A stretch of 39,937 nucleotides of DNA from Mycolicibacterium vulneris (GTDB taxonomy: Bacteria > Actinomycetota > Actinomycetes > Mycobacteriales > Mycobacteriaceae). Location of the stretch: NCBI RefSeq assembly GCF_002104765.1, contig NZ_NCXM01000044.1:1-39937 (forward strand). Reading direction: 5' to 3'. The stretch's first letter is position 1, and every line of letters starts with the position of its first letter. Shown here piece after piece: positions 23,153 through 34,919 of this stretch. The notes under the pieces are model-generated. The model saw only the letters and a program-made list of their open reading frames with translations, did no database searches and was not told the origin of the DNA. The position numbers and the translations under genes were made by a program.

Positions 23153-26100
23153 CTTGATGATCCTCTTCCACTGGTACGGGTCATGCGACGGATTTGTCGC
23201 GCGGCGACCGACAGCGTAGCGAGATCCTTGTTCCCGCTTTCCTGGATCTCGATGAGCGTGCGGCGCGCCCGCTCGACCCGCGAGGCACTCAGGTGCTCCC
23301 ACTCGGCGATCTTCTCTTCACCACTTTCGTCCGGCTCCCCCACGGCGAGCACATCGAAGCACAGCGACCGCAGCGAGGCATAGATGTCGTCACGAATCGC
23401 CAAGCGCGCCAAGGAGTGCCAGCGGTCCCGTCGGGGCAGTTCCGATACCGCCGTCAAGAGCCCGTCGGTGCCGAGCCGGTCCATGAGCGCGAAGTAGGTG
23501 TCGGCGACCTCGGCGGCGTCGATGTCGTTGATGTCACCGATGTCGATGATGTCGAGCAGGCTGAACCGGTAAAGCCCGGCGGCCACCGAATAGGCGAGGT
23601 CTTCGGGCGCGCCCTGGGAGGTGAATTCCGCGGCTTCCTTTTCCACGATGGCCTTGTCGTCGCCGCGCAGCCACTCGGACATGCGCGGTGTCAACGCCTG
23701 GACCTTGGCGGCGAACCGGTTGATCTCGGCACCGACCGCCAGCGGCTGCGGACGGTAGTTGAGCAGCCAGCGTCCGGCGCGGTCGATCAGCCGCCGGGTG
23801 TCCAGCGTGAGCCGATCCGACAGTGCGACCGGCAGATTCGCCGCGCGAATGCGCCGCCACGTCTCTCCGACCCCGAAGATCGCGTCGGTGGCGACGTAGG
23901 TGCGCACGGCGTCGACCGACCCGACGCCGACGTCCTCGACGATCCGGAAGGCGTAGCTGATCCCGGCGGCGTCCACCAGGTCGTTGATCAGCATGGTGGT
24001 GACGATCTCGCGGCGCAGCTGATGCGTGCGGATCTCCGGAGTGAACCGTTCCCGCAACGGTTTCGGGAAGTACAGGGGCAGCCGGGAGGCGAACACGTCC
24101 TGCTCGGTCAGCTCGGTCCCGAGCATCTCCTCCTTGAGCCCCAGCTTCACGTGCGCCATCAGGGTGCACATCTCCGGTGAGGTGAGCCCGATGCCGGCCT
24201 CGGCGCGGCGCGCAATCTCCTTCTCCGACGGCAGCGCTTCCAGGTCGCGATGGATGCCGCGCTCGTCGACGAGGTACTGAATCAGCCTGGCGTGCACCGG
24301 CAGCAGGCTCGCCGCGTTCGCGCGGCTGGTGCCGATCAGGTCGTTCTGGTCGTCGTTGTCGGTGAGCACCAGCTGCGCGACCTCGTCGGTCATCGACTCC
24401 AGCAGCGGTTTGCGCTCCTCCGGCTTGACCTTGCCGGCGGTCACCAGTGAGTCGATCAAGATCTTGATGTTGACCTCGTGGTCCGAGCAGTCCACACCGG
24501 CCGAGTTGTCCATCGCATCGGTGTTGATCCGGCCGCCCGCCAAATCGAACTCGACGCGCCCCAGCGCGGTCACCCCGAGGTTGCCGCCCTCGCCGATCAC
24601 CTTGGCGCGCACCTGACTGCCGTTGACCCGGACCGGATCGTTGGCGCGGTCGCCGACGTCGGCGTCGGATTCGGACTCCGCCTTGATGTAGGTGCCGATG
24701 CCGCCGTTGAACAGCAGATCCACCGGCGCCTGCAGGATCGCCTTGATCAGGTTGGGCGGCGTCATCTCGGCGACCCCCTCCTCCGAGCCCTCGATGCCCA
24801 GCGCGTCGCGAACCTGGGGGCTGACCGGAATCGCCTTGTGCTCACGGCTGTACACGCCGCCGCCCTCACTGATCAACGACGCGTCGTAGTCTTCCCAGCT
24901 GGACCGCGGCAGGTCGAACATCCGCTGGCGTTCCGCCCACGAACGCGCGGCGTCGGGGTCGGGATCCAAGAAGATGTGCCGGTGGTCGAAGGCGGCGAGC
25001 AGCCGGATGTGCTTGCTCAGCAGCATGCCGTTGCCGAAGACGTCGCCGCTCATGTCGCCGATTCCGACCACGGTGAAGTCCTCGGTCTGGGTGTCGATGT
25101 CCATCTCCCGGAAGTGCCGTTTGACGGCCTCCCACGCGCCCTTGGCGGTGATGCCCATGGCCTTGTGGTCGTAGCCGACCGACCCGCCGGACGCGAACGC
25201 GTCACCCAGCCAGAATCCGTAGGACTTCGCGACGTCGTTGGCGATGTCGGAGAAGGTGGCGGTGCCCTTGTCCGCCGCCACCACCAGGTACGCGTCGTCG
25301 CCGTCGCGCCGGATGACTTCGGTTGGCGGGCTGACCTTTCCGGTCGCGTGGTCGACGTTGTCGGTGACGTCGAGCAGGCCGGAGATGAACAGCTGATAGC
25401 AGGCGACACCCTCGGCGCGGCTGGCGTCGCGGTCGGCGGCGGCATCGCCGGTGGGCAGCGGTGGCCGCTTGAGGACGAATCCGCCCTTGGCGCCCACCGG
25501 CACGATGACGGCATTCTTCACCGCCTGCGCCTTGACCAAACCCAGGATCTCCGTGCGGAAGTCGTCCCGCCGGTCCGACCAGCGCAGGCCGCCCCGGGCC
25601 ACCGGACCGAACCGCAGGTGCACGCCCTCGACCCGGGGCGAGTAGACGAAGATCTCGTATTTGGGGCGCGGCAAGGGCAGCTCGTCAACCAGCTGGGCGT
25701 CCAGTTTGATCGCCAACACATTGCGGGCCCGGGCCGAACCCTCGCTCGTGACAAAGTAATTGGTCCGCAGCGTAGCCTGCACCAGCGATGCGAAGGCACG
25801 CAGAATGCGGTCGGTGTCCAGGCTCACCAGCGCGTCGATGTCGGCGGCGACCGCCGCGGCGGCGGCCTGCGCATCGCGGCTCGCCGAGGAATCCGCGTCG
25901 GGATCGAACAGCGCCTCGAAGAGCGCGACGAGTGATCGCGCGGTCGAGGGATGCTCGTTGAGCACCGACTCGATGTAGGACTGGCTATAGGGAAAGTTCG
26001 CCTGCCGCAGGTATTTTGCGTAAGCCCGCAACAGCACGACCTGCTGCCATCGAAGGCCCGCGCGCATCACCAGCTCGTTGAACCGGTCGATCTCGAGCCG

Positions 26101-27999
26101 ACCGTTCCAGATCGCGGTGACCGCATCGGTGAACCGCTCGGCCATTGCGTCGCGCTCCTGCTGTGCCGACGCCAGCCGGATGGTCGGGTGCGGTGAGATC
26201 TTGAACTGATAGATCCACACCGGCAGCCCGTCGGAGCGGGTGACCGTGAACGGCCGCTCCTCGAGCACCACCACACCCATGCTCTGCAGCATCGGCAGCA
26301 GCTGGCTCAGCGAGGCGGTCCGCCCGCCCAGGAACCAGGTCAGCTGGGCGGTCCCGTCCTCGGCCTCGGCGAACACCAGCTTGACCGAGTTGTCTTGCAG
26401 CGCATTGATGATCGCGATGTGATCGATGGCATCGGCGGGGGTGACGGCCTGCTTGTAGACCTCGGAAAAGGCGTCCGCGTAGTACTCGGCGTCGGCGTGC
26501 CCCATCGAACCTTCGGCCGCGGCGGCGGCGAGCCGGTCGGTCCAGGTGCGCGCGGCTTCGCTGAGCAGCGCCTGAATGCGGAGCCGGTTGTCTTCGGACA
26601 CGTCGACCGGCGCGGCGTCCGGGCCATCGGAGGGCAGGCGGACCATGAAATGCATCAGGGCCCACGGTGATTCGCTGACCCGAGCGGTGAATTCCAGCCG
26701 GGTGCCGCCGAATTCGTGGACCAGGATGTCCTCGATCTGCAGCCGCACCGCCGTGGTGTAGCGGTCGCGGGGCAGATACACCAGGCAGGACACGAAGTAC
26801 TGCAGCCGGTCGGCGCGCAGGAACAGCAACGCGTTCCGCTGCGGGCCCAGGTCCACCACCGCTTTGGCCATCGCCAGGAGTCGTTCGGCGCTGAGCGTGA
26901 ACAGCTCCGAGCGGGGCACGGTCTGGATGACGTCGAGCAGCAGCTGGCCCGGGTGGATCGGGTCGCTGTCGGCCATCGCCAGCGCCTCCCGGACCCGGCG
27001 CGAAATCGTCGGGATTTCCAGGACATCGGCGTTCATGGCGGCCACCGTGAACAGCCCGACGAAGCGGTGCTCGATCACGGCGCTGTTCACGTATTCGCGG
27101 ACCGCGATGGCGTACGGGTAGGCGCCGTAGCGCAGATAGCTGCCCACCACCGATTGCGCGAGCACCAGCAATCTGTCGTCGTCGGTGAGCCGGGGGCGCG
27201 AGCCGGTGCGGGTGCGCAGCACGCCGAGCCCGGGTGTCCCGTCGCCGGAGACCTGCCGGTCGTGCACGTGGCAGCGCTGGTAGCCGAGCAGCAGGAAGTT
27301 GCCGTTGCCCAGCCAGCGCAGCAGCGCCGCGACGTCGTCGCGGTCCGGCGCCGAGAAGTGGTCGTCGGCGTTGGCTTCAACCTGCGCGGCCAGATCGTTC
27401 AGCGCCGCGATCAAGGCCGTCGCGTCGCTGGCGACCTGTTGCACGTCGGCCAGCACCTTGGGCAGCAGCCGTTCGACCTCGGTGAGTCCCTTGCTGTCGA
27501 CCGACGGCAGCAGCTGCACGTGGATCCACGCCTCGCCGGCATATTGCGATGTGCCTTCGGCTTTCGCCTCGACGCGAAGCAGGTCACCCTCGGGGCTGCG
27601 CTGCACTTCGAACACCGGCGTCATGATGGCCGTGTACGGGACGCCGAGCCGGTGCAGCAGCACGGTGACCGAATCCATCAGCATGCCGCCGTGATCGGTG
27701 ACGACCTGCAGGGCGGGCCCGAAGCCGGCGGGGTCTTCGGCCGGGTACACCGCGACACGGCTTTCGCCGGCGGGCCGGTGCAGGCCGAGGCGATAGTGCG
27801 CGCTCAGCACGGCCGGAGTCACGATCGCCGCCGGCAGGGTCAGATCGATGGGCCTGGTCTCCGCGCCCCCCGGCTCGTCGCTGTGCGGGCCGCGATAGCT
27901 GTCTACGTAGGCCCTCGAAATCCATTCGGGGATATCCTGCTGCCGGGTGAAGGTCGTCCACGGCTCGAGATCTTCTCTGGCTCCGGGATCGATCGTCAT
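23149..27999 (-). CDS. gdh: NAD-specific glutamate dehydrogenase, large (L_180) class
   Basis: 1616 aa, the very large class found in mycobacteria and Streptomyces. It catalyses oxidative deamination of glutamate to 2-oxoglutarate; in mycobacteria its activity is tuned by the GarA phosphoprotein. The N-terminal half holds regulatory ACT-like segments. The catalytic domain lies roughly at residues 700-1230, with GPVARGGLRWSDRRDDFRTEILGL, KNAVIVPVGAKGGFV and the Rossmann-like VVGIGDMSGDVFGNG. ATG at 27999 (MTIDPGAREDLEPWTTF) matches the M. tuberculosis start and has GGGAG eight bases upstream. It is followed by the thioesterase gene with overlapping codons and shares 2-oxoglutarate with korAB. 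Confidence 0.97.
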   Translation of the reverse strand: MTIDPGAREDLEPWTTFTRQQDIPEWISRAYVDSYRGPHSDEPGGAETRPIDLTLPAAIVTPAVLSAHYRLGLHRPAGESRVAVYPAEDPAGFGPALQVVTDHGGMLMDSVTVLLHRLGVPYTAIMTPVFEVQRSPEGDLLRVEAKAEGTSQYAGEAWIHVQLLPSVDSKGLTEVERLLPKVLADVQQVASDATALIAALNDLAAQVEANADDHFSAPDRDDVAALLRWLGNGNFLLLGYQRCHVHDRQVSGDGTPGLGVLRTRTGSRPRLTDDDRLLVLAQSVVGSYLRYGAYPYAIAVREYVNSAVIEHRFVGLFTVAAMNADVLEIPTISRRVREALAMADSDPIHPGQLLLDVIQTVPRSELFTLSAERLLAMAKAVVDLGPQRNALLFLRADRLQYFVSCLVYLPRDRYTTAVRLQIEDILVHEFGGTRLEFTARVSESPWALMHFMVRLPSDGPDAAPVDVSEDNRLRIQALLSEAARTWTDRLAAAAAEGSMGHADAEYYADAFSEVYKQAVTPADAIDHIAIINALQDNSVKLVFAEAEDGTAQLTWFLGGRTASLSQLLPMLQSMGVVVLEERPFTVTRSDGLPVWIYQFKISPHPTIRLASAQQERDAMAERFTDAVTAIWNGRLEIDRFNELVMRAGLRWQQVVLLRAYAKYLRQANFPYSQSYIESVLNEHPSTARSLVALFEALFDPDADSSASRDAQAAAAAVAADIDALVSLDTDRILRAFASLVQATLRTNYFVTSEGSARARNVLAIKLDAQLVDELPLPRPKYEIFVYSPRVEGVHLRFGPVARGGLRWSDRRDDFRTEILGLVKAQAVKNAVIVPVGAKGGFVLKRPPLPTGDAAADRDASRAEGVACYQLFISGLLDVTDNVDHATGKVSPPTEVIRRDGDDAYLVVAADKGTATFSDIANDVAKSYGFWLGDAFASGGSVGYDHKAMGITAKGAWEAVKRHFREMDIDTQTEDFTVVGIGDMSGDVFGNGMLLSKHIRLLAAFDHRHIFLDPDPDAARSWAERQRMFDLPRSSWEDYDASLISEGGGVYSREHKAIPVSPQVRDALGIEGSEEGVAEMTPPNLIKAILQAPVDLLFNGGIGTYIKAESESDADVGDRANDPVRVNGSQVRAKVIGEGGNLGVTALGRVEFDLAGGRINTDAMDNSAGVDCSDHEVNIKILIDSLVTAGKVKPEERKPLLESMTDEVAQLVLTDNDDQNDLIGTSRANAASLLPVHARLIQYLVDERGIHRDLEALPSEKEIARRAEAGIGLTSPEMCTLMAHVKLGLKEEMLGTELTEQDVFASRLPLYFPKPLRERFTPEIRTHQLRREIVTTMLINDLVDAAGISYAFRIVEDVGVGSVDAVRTYVATDAIFGVGETWRRIRAANLPVALSDRLTLDTRRLIDRAGRWLLNYRPQPLAVGAEINRFAAKVQALTPRMSEWLRGDDKAIVEKEAAEFTSQGAPEDLAYSVAAGLYRFSLLDIIDIGDINDIDAAEVADTYFALMDRLGTDGLLTAVSELPRRDRWHSLARLAIRDDIYASLRSLCFDVLAVGEPDESGEEKIAEWEHLSASRVERARRTLIEIQESGNKDLATLSVAARQIRRMTRTSGRGSSS

Positions 28000-28077
28000 G
28001 CCGATAGCTCCCAACTGGCGACGGTTGTCAGTGCGCTCGGTCGCCCCGTTGCCTGGCGGCGCGGGGCAGAGCTGACA

Positions 28078-29754
<1,677 letters not shown>

Positions 29755-29844
29755 GCCGCGGTTATGCCTTTCTGGTTTGCAGAGTGATCTCGCGGACCAT
29801 CCTAGGCATCGCCCGCCAGGGGCAGGCCCCGCGCCCGACCGGGG

Positions 29845-30351
29845 TCAGGCGGAAATGGACAGCGAGGCCTCGTCGGCGGTCCCATCACCCGTGCCGGCCG
29901 GATCGTCGCCGACCTGCGGGTCCTCGTTACTAACGTCGACAAAGTCGACGGGAGTTCCCGGGGCCGCGCTGCCCTGCTCGGCGTTGGGGCCGGTGTAGCC
30001 GGGCTTCTCGATGCGCACGATGACGCGGGACAGATCCGGCCCGACCGCGGTCGCCCGCATCTCCACCGACGAGCGGCGGTTACCGTCGCGGTCCTCGTAT
30101 TCGCTGGTGTACACGTGACCAACCACGATCACCGGCGCGCCTTTGCCCAGCGCGGCGCCCACCCCGGTGACCAGCTTTCCCCAGCAGTTGACCGTGACGA
30201 ACAGCGAGTGCCCGTGCTCCCAGCCGCCGTTATCGGTGCGGCGGCGCGAATTGCTGGCCACCCGGAACTTGATGACCTCCTGATCGCCTACCTTGCGACG
30301 GGCGGGGTCGTTGACGATGTGACCGACGACGGTAAGCGGGGTTTCGAACAT
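29845..30351 (-). CDS. Second single-stranded DNA-binding protein (SsbB type), Rv2478c homologue
   Basis: 168 aa. The OB fold spans residues 1-115 (TVVGHIVNDPARR, IKFRVASNSRR, SLFVTVNCWGKLV, VIVVGHVYTSEYEDRDG). The C-terminal tail is acidic but lacks the DDDIPF-type tip of the essential SsbA; it ends SLSISA. It is therefore the accessory paralogue, not the replication SSB. ATG has AAGGGA seven bases upstream. It lies between the CopD-CtaG fusion and ettA on the same strand. Confidence 0.88.
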   Translation of the reverse strand: MFETPLTVVGHIVNDPARRKVGDQEVIKFRVASNSRRRTDNGGWEHGHSLFVTVNCWGKLVTGVGAALGKGAPVIVVGHVYTSEYEDRDGNRRSSVEMRATAVGPDLSRVIVRIEKPGYTGPNAEQGSAAPGTPVDFVDVSNEDPQVGDDPAGTGDGTADEASLSISA

Positions 30352-30469
30352 GGGTTGGTCCCTTCTCGATTGCGTTGGCTATGGCTGCCAGTAGGCGCGG
30401 CGCCACCGACGAACGCCGTGGACCAACCCGCAAATCGGCCGTCGCTGTGGAAGAAACTCCGACTGTGGA

Positions 30470-32536
30470 TCAGTCGGGATCGGCGGGGGCCTGGCCGGCC
30501 CGCTTGGGCGTATCGCCCTGCGCCAGCTGTGCCAGCATCGCGTTGTAGGCGACCAGCTCGGCGTCATCGTCGCGGTCGGCGGCCCGGTCCAGCCGCTTGG
30601 CGGTGCGGCGATCGCTGCGCGCCCACTGGATCAGCAGCGCGAGCATCACGATCACCAGGGGGAACTCCCCCGCCGACCAGGCGATGCCCCCGCCCAGGTG
30701 CTGATCGCCCAGCAGATCCGTGTGCCAGCTCAGGCCGAGGGAGCGGTAATAGTCGGCGCCGAGCACCTTCTTGGTGCCCATCAGCACCACCCCGAAGAAG
30801 GCGTGCAGCGGCAGCGACGCGAACACCACGGCCACCTTGGCCAGCGGCGGTATCGGTCGCGGCGTCGGGTCCACCCCGATCACCACCCAATAGAACAGGT
30901 AGCCGCTCAGCAGAAAGTGCACGTTCATCGCCAGATGCCCGGCGTGGCTGCTCGCGGTGGTGTCGAAGAGGTTCGACAGGTACAGCCCATAGAACCCGGC
31001 GACGAACAGCAGGGTGGCCACCACCGGGTTGGTGAGGAATCGGGAGACGCGGCTGTGCAGCGCGGCCAACAGCCACTCCCGCATGCCCGGCGGATCGTCA
31101 CGGCCGGCCGCGGGCAGCGCCCGCAGCGCCAGGGTGACCGGGGCACCCAGCACCAGCAGGATCGGGATCAGCATCGACAGGCACATGTGGACCACCATGT
31201 GCATGCTGAACATCGCCGGCATGTAGCGCCCCACGCCCGACGACGTCGCGAACAGCAACACCAGGCAGCCGAGCAGCCAGGAAACGGTCCGACCCGGCGG
31301 CCAGGTGTCGCCGCGCCGGCGCAGCCGCACCAGCGCCGCCAGATAGAGCGCGGCGAAGACGAGGGCGGCGGAGCCGAAGATCAGATCGAAGCGCCAGTCG
31401 AACAGGATGCGCGCCACGGTGGGCGGCCCGTCGAAGTCGTAACCGATCTCGGCTTCGGGGATCGACGGCAGCCGGGCCGGCGGTGGCGGCGGCGGGGTGC
31501 GGCCCAGCCCGACGGCGATGCCGAAGGTGAGACCGAAAATGGCGGCCTCGATCAGGGTCAGCCGCAGCAGCGCACCCCGTGCGCGTGCCGGAGTCGGATC
31601 CGCTTGCAGCGCAGCCACACTCACGCGCCGCTGGCGCCAGCCGAGCCCGCCCAGCAGGCACAGCGCGACGAACTTGGCGGTGACCAGCCGGCCGTAGTCG
31701 GTGCTGAACAGGTCGGACGGCTGCACGCGCACCAGGGCGTTGACCACTCCGCTCACCGCCATCGCGACCCAACACCACAGCGCGATCATCGAGAAACGCC
31801 GCGCGGCCAGCCCGAGGTGACCACCTCCGCGCAGGGCGTGGGCCAGCAGGGCGAGCAGGCCACCGGCCCACAGGCTGGCGGCGACGAGGTGGATCAGCAG
31901 GCCGTTGGTGGCCAGGTCGTGCGAACCGCCGGCCGACGAATGCCCCGTCAGGCCCAGCGGAATCAGCGTCATCACCGACGCGACGGCCAGCACCGGCGTC
32001 CACGACCAGCGCAGCACCGACAGGCTCGCCAGCGTGATCACCGCAGCCATGATCGCGGTCCAGCGCCAGGCCGAGGCGTTGGTGATCAGGCCCGCCAGTG
32101 ACCACATCCGCATCGGGGGGATGTCGGCGATGGGATGGCCGGACACGTCGGAGATGGTCAGCGGGACCAGCAGGGCGGCGCACACCGCCCACACCCCCGA
32201 CGCCACCGTCCCGAGCCGAAGGGCCCGGTAGCCGTCGGCGTCGAGAACGCCGTTGCGCTGCGGCGGCACCAGGAACGCGGCGAACAGGAATGACCCGACC
32301 GCGAGCACGGCGGCGATCTCACCCGCGGCGCGGACGAACGGCAGCCCGAGCGTGGTCACCTGGCCCGGGTCGGGCAGGCCGGTCACGGTCAGCGCGCTGG
32401 CCAGTGAAAGCATCCCGATGCCGGCGGCCGTGCAGCCCGCGAGCACCGCGACGCCGGCCAGCACCGGCCACACCAGCACGCGGCGCTGGGTGGCGGCCTC
32501 GGTCCGGGCCTTGCCGGCCGGCGGGGCGACGGTCAT
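30470..32536 (-). CDS. CopD-CtaG fusion membrane protein, putative copper/cytochrome oxidase assembly factor (Rv0102 type)
   Basis: 688 aa with about 15 predicted membrane helices. The N-terminal half resembles copper resistance protein D (GLLIHLVAASLWAGGLLALLAHAL). The C-terminal half is the caa3_CtaG family with conserved histidines (MFSMHMVVHMCLSMLIPILLVLGAPVTLALRAL, HFLLSGYLFYWVVIGVDPTPRP, LPLHAFFGVVLMG). It is thought to handle copper for the terminal oxidase. H37Rv encodes a similar protein elsewhere (Rv0102) and has IS6110 at this junction. ATG at 32536 lies six bases after TACCCT, so it is probably leaderless. Confidence 0.87.
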   Translation of the reverse strand: MTVAPPAGKARTEAATQRRVLVWPVLAGVAVLAGCTAAGIGMLSLASALTVTGLPDPGQVTTLGLPFVRAAGEIAAVLAVGSFLFAAFLVPPQRNGVLDADGYRALRLGTVASGVWAVCAALLVPLTISDVSGHPIADIPPMRMWSLAGLITNASAWRWTAIMAAVITLASLSVLRWSWTPVLAVASVMTLIPLGLTGHSSAGGSHDLATNGLLIHLVAASLWAGGLLALLAHALRGGGHLGLAARRFSMIALWCWVAMAVSGVVNALVRVQPSDLFSTDYGRLVTAKFVALCLLGGLGWRQRRVSVAALQADPTPARARGALLRLTLIEAAIFGLTFGIAVGLGRTPPPPPPARLPSIPEAEIGYDFDGPPTVARILFDWRFDLIFGSAALVFAALYLAALVRLRRRGDTWPPGRTVSWLLGCLVLLFATSSGVGRYMPAMFSMHMVVHMCLSMLIPILLVLGAPVTLALRALPAAGRDDPPGMREWLLAALHSRVSRFLTNPVVATLLFVAGFYGLYLSNLFDTTASSHAGHLAMNVHFLLSGYLFYWVVIGVDPTPRPIPPLAKVAVVFASLPLHAFFGVVLMGTKKVLGADYYRSLGLSWHTDLLGDQHLGGGIAWSAGEFPLVIVMLALLIQWARSDRRTAKRLDRAADRDDDAELVAYNAMLAQLAQGDTPKRAGQAPADPD

Positions 32537-32542
32537 ACGTCC

Positions 32543-32548
32543 AGGGTA
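32543..32548 (-). promoter_or_regulatory. -10 element of the leaderless CopD-CtaG gene
   Basis: Minus strand TACCCT, six bases (GGACGT) before the ATG at 32536. No ribosome binding site is present. Confidence 0.5.
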
Positions 32549-32564
32549 TGGGCGGGCCCGCCGG

Positions 32565-34919
32565 CTACAGAGTCTGGCTGTCCAGAAGGTCCTGGCGCGC
32601 CTTGGCTTCGCGGGCCACGAACTGATCGCGCGCGATCTGGCCGACGTAGTTGAAGTCTTGCAGGATGTCGCGCAGCTCTTGCAGGAAAGCGCCGCGCCTG
32701 TCGGCCAGGTCCGGGGCGGACGCGATCAGGTTTTGATCCTCGACGACCTGGCGCGCGGTGGCGAACAGCAGCGTCGACACTGATTCGCTGCTGCGGATCC
32801 GGGTCTGCGCCACATACTGTCGGCCGACGCCCAGCGCCAGGTCGGTCAGTTCCTTTTGTCCGATGTCGGCGGGCGCGTCACGCAGCACGTCGGCGACGAT
32901 CTCGTAGGCCTCGAAGAACACCCGTAGCATCGCATCCGCCATCAGCGGACGCTTGGCGAACAACAGCGCGTGGATCTCGTCGCCTCCGGCGGACACGTGG
33001 GCTGCCCAATTGTTGTGCCACGCCATCTCTTCGGCGATGTTGTTCCGGAAGGTCGCCGAGTCGGCGAAATAGAAGTCGAACTTCAGCAGATCGCGCAGCC
33101 GCATCGCCTGGGCCCAGAAAGCCTCCATGCGGTCGCCGTCGGCGTGGCGGGCATGGGCCAGCGCGAGTTCGACGATCGAGGTCTCCAGGAAGGCGTGGAT
33201 CACCGAGTTGCGGTAGAAGGCCGCGGCATGCTGCTCGTCGGGCGCGATGCGCCACACCGGTTCCCGGCCGCCGTCGACCCGGGTGATGGGGTGTCCGTTG
33301 GACAGCGCGTCGACCGCCGCGCGCACCCCGTCGTGCGTGCGCAGCCGCAACGCGCTGGTGGACATCGGGTTTTGTTTGCGTTCCAGGTAATCCAGCGAGT
33401 CCTGCAGGGTGTGGTGCAGTTGGCCGAGCGTCAACGCCGCACCGCGGGTGGTCAGCAGTAGCGCGCACACCAGGCCTGTCGCCGTCACCGGCGTCGCCTG
33501 CAGGATCCGCCAGGCGACCTCGAACGACATTTTCTGTAGCGCAAGCCTTTTGGCGTCCGGGTCCTGCGTCAGCGGGCCGTGCGGGGCGCCCAGGTACTGG
33601 CGCATCGACACGGCTTCGGGGAATCGGACGTAGATCTTGCCGTAGTTGCGCTCGCCCTGCGCGCGGATGAAGTTGTACAGCCAGCCGACGCCCTCGGGCG
33701 TCTTCTCGCCGCCGCGGGCGTAGGCGGCGTATTCGGCGGTCTCGTGCAGCTGGTCAAAGCTGATCGAGACCGGTTGCAGCAGAATGTCTTCGCTGCGGCC
33801 GTCCAGGTAGGCGTCGGCGACGTAGGCCAGCAGGCCCAGCTTGGGTGGCAGCATCTTTCCGGTGCGCGACCGGGTGCCCTCGATGGACCAGCTCAGGTTG
33901 AATCGCTTTTCGACGATGTAGCCGACGTATTCGCGCAGCACGTACTTGTAGAGCTTGTCGTTGCCGATGTTGCGGCGGATGAAGATGACACCGGAGCGTC
34001 GCAGCAGGGGGCCCATCGCGCCGAACGACAGGTTGATGCCGGCGAACACGTGCACCGGCGGTAACCTGTTCTGCTGCATGGCGACCGGCACCACCGCGCC
34101 GTCGATGTAGGACCGGTGCGAGAACAACAGCACCGCCGGGTGCGCTTCCAGGCCGGCCCGCATCGCCGCGACCTGGTAGCCGTCGTAGTCGATCTCGGGA
34201 TCGAATCCGCGGCTGAGCATCCTGCCGAGAACCCCGACGAGGTCAACCGAGGCCCGGCTCCACCCGGTGGCGAGTTCGTCGAGCATCTTTCCGGCCTCGT
34301 CGACGGTGGCGCCGGGAATCTTGGCCAGGCCCGCGCGAAACCGGTTGGAGGCCAATATCTCCGGCTTCACCAGCCGCGGTGACTTGTACTGCGGTCCGAG
34401 GATCCGGTACTCGACCCGCTCCATCGCCAAGATGGCCCGGCGGATCACGAATTGAGCGAAGTCGTACTTGTCTTCCCCGACCGTGGTGTCTTGCCATTGC
34501 CGGCGCAACTCGGAGACGGTGGCCGCTTCACCGGCCACCACCCGCGCGCGCTGGGGGGCGGTCCGCACGATCCGTTCTTGCAGACGTTGGTTGGGGTGGT
34601 AGGGATCCCGGCCGGGGAGCAGCCCGGCCAGCTTGGCCACCCGGCCACGGTCTGCCTCGGGCAGCCAGAACACCCGCACCGGCACGATCGAACGGTCTTC
34701 CCCGGATTCGAGCTGTTCGGCCAAGGCCGTCATCGCTTCCGGCGGCGCGTCGAGCGAGGGCAGTTTCACCAGACCGAAGTTCGCTGCCGGATGGCCGGTG
34801 CGCTGTTGATCCATCCATGCCGTCACCAGTTTCATCTCGACCGGCGAGGCCATCGACGCCAATACCAGCGAGTCTCTTCCGGCAAGGACCGCGCTGCTAT
34901 CCGCGGCCGGTTCGGTCAC
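32565..34919 (-). CDS. plsB2: Glycerol-3-phosphate 1-O-acyltransferase
   Basis: 784 aa, counterpart of Rv2482c. It is a membrane-associated enzyme that acylates the first position of glycerol 3-phosphate, the entry step to phospholipids and triacylglycerol. The catalytic motif HRSYID (His268, Asp273) is followed by FIRRNIGND and the EGTRSRTGK block, all typical of the PlsB family. The GTG start overlaps the plsC stop (GTGA). It is the last gene of the WS/DGAT-plsC-plsB2 operon; the CopD-CtaG gene follows 28 bases downstream with its own promoter candidate. Confidence 0.96.
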   Translation of the reverse strand: MTEPAADSSAVLAGRDSLVLASMASPVEMKLVTAWMDQQRTGHPAANFGLVKLPSLDAPPEAMTALAEQLESGEDRSIVPVRVFWLPEADRGRVAKLAGLLPGRDPYHPNQRLQERIVRTAPQRARVVAGEAATVSELRRQWQDTTVGEDKYDFAQFVIRRAILAMERVEYRILGPQYKSPRLVKPEILASNRFRAGLAKIPGATVDEAGKMLDELATGWSRASVDLVGVLGRMLSRGFDPEIDYDGYQVAAMRAGLEAHPAVLLFSHRSYIDGAVVPVAMQQNRLPPVHVFAGINLSFGAMGPLLRRSGVIFIRRNIGNDKLYKYVLREYVGYIVEKRFNLSWSIEGTRSRTGKMLPPKLGLLAYVADAYLDGRSEDILLQPVSISFDQLHETAEYAAYARGGEKTPEGVGWLYNFIRAQGERNYGKIYVRFPEAVSMRQYLGAPHGPLTQDPDAKRLALQKMSFEVAWRILQATPVTATGLVCALLLTTRGAALTLGQLHHTLQDSLDYLERKQNPMSTSALRLRTHDGVRAAVDALSNGHPITRVDGGREPVWRIAPDEQHAAAFYRNSVIHAFLETSIVELALAHARHADGDRMEAFWAQAMRLRDLLKFDFYFADSATFRNNIAEEMAWHNNWAAHVSAGGDEIHALLFAKRPLMADAMLRVFFEAYEIVADVLRDAPADIGQKELTDLALGVGRQYVAQTRIRSSESVSTLLFATARQVVEDQNLIASAPDLADRRGAFLQELRDILQDFNYVGQIARDQFVAREAKARQDLLDSQTL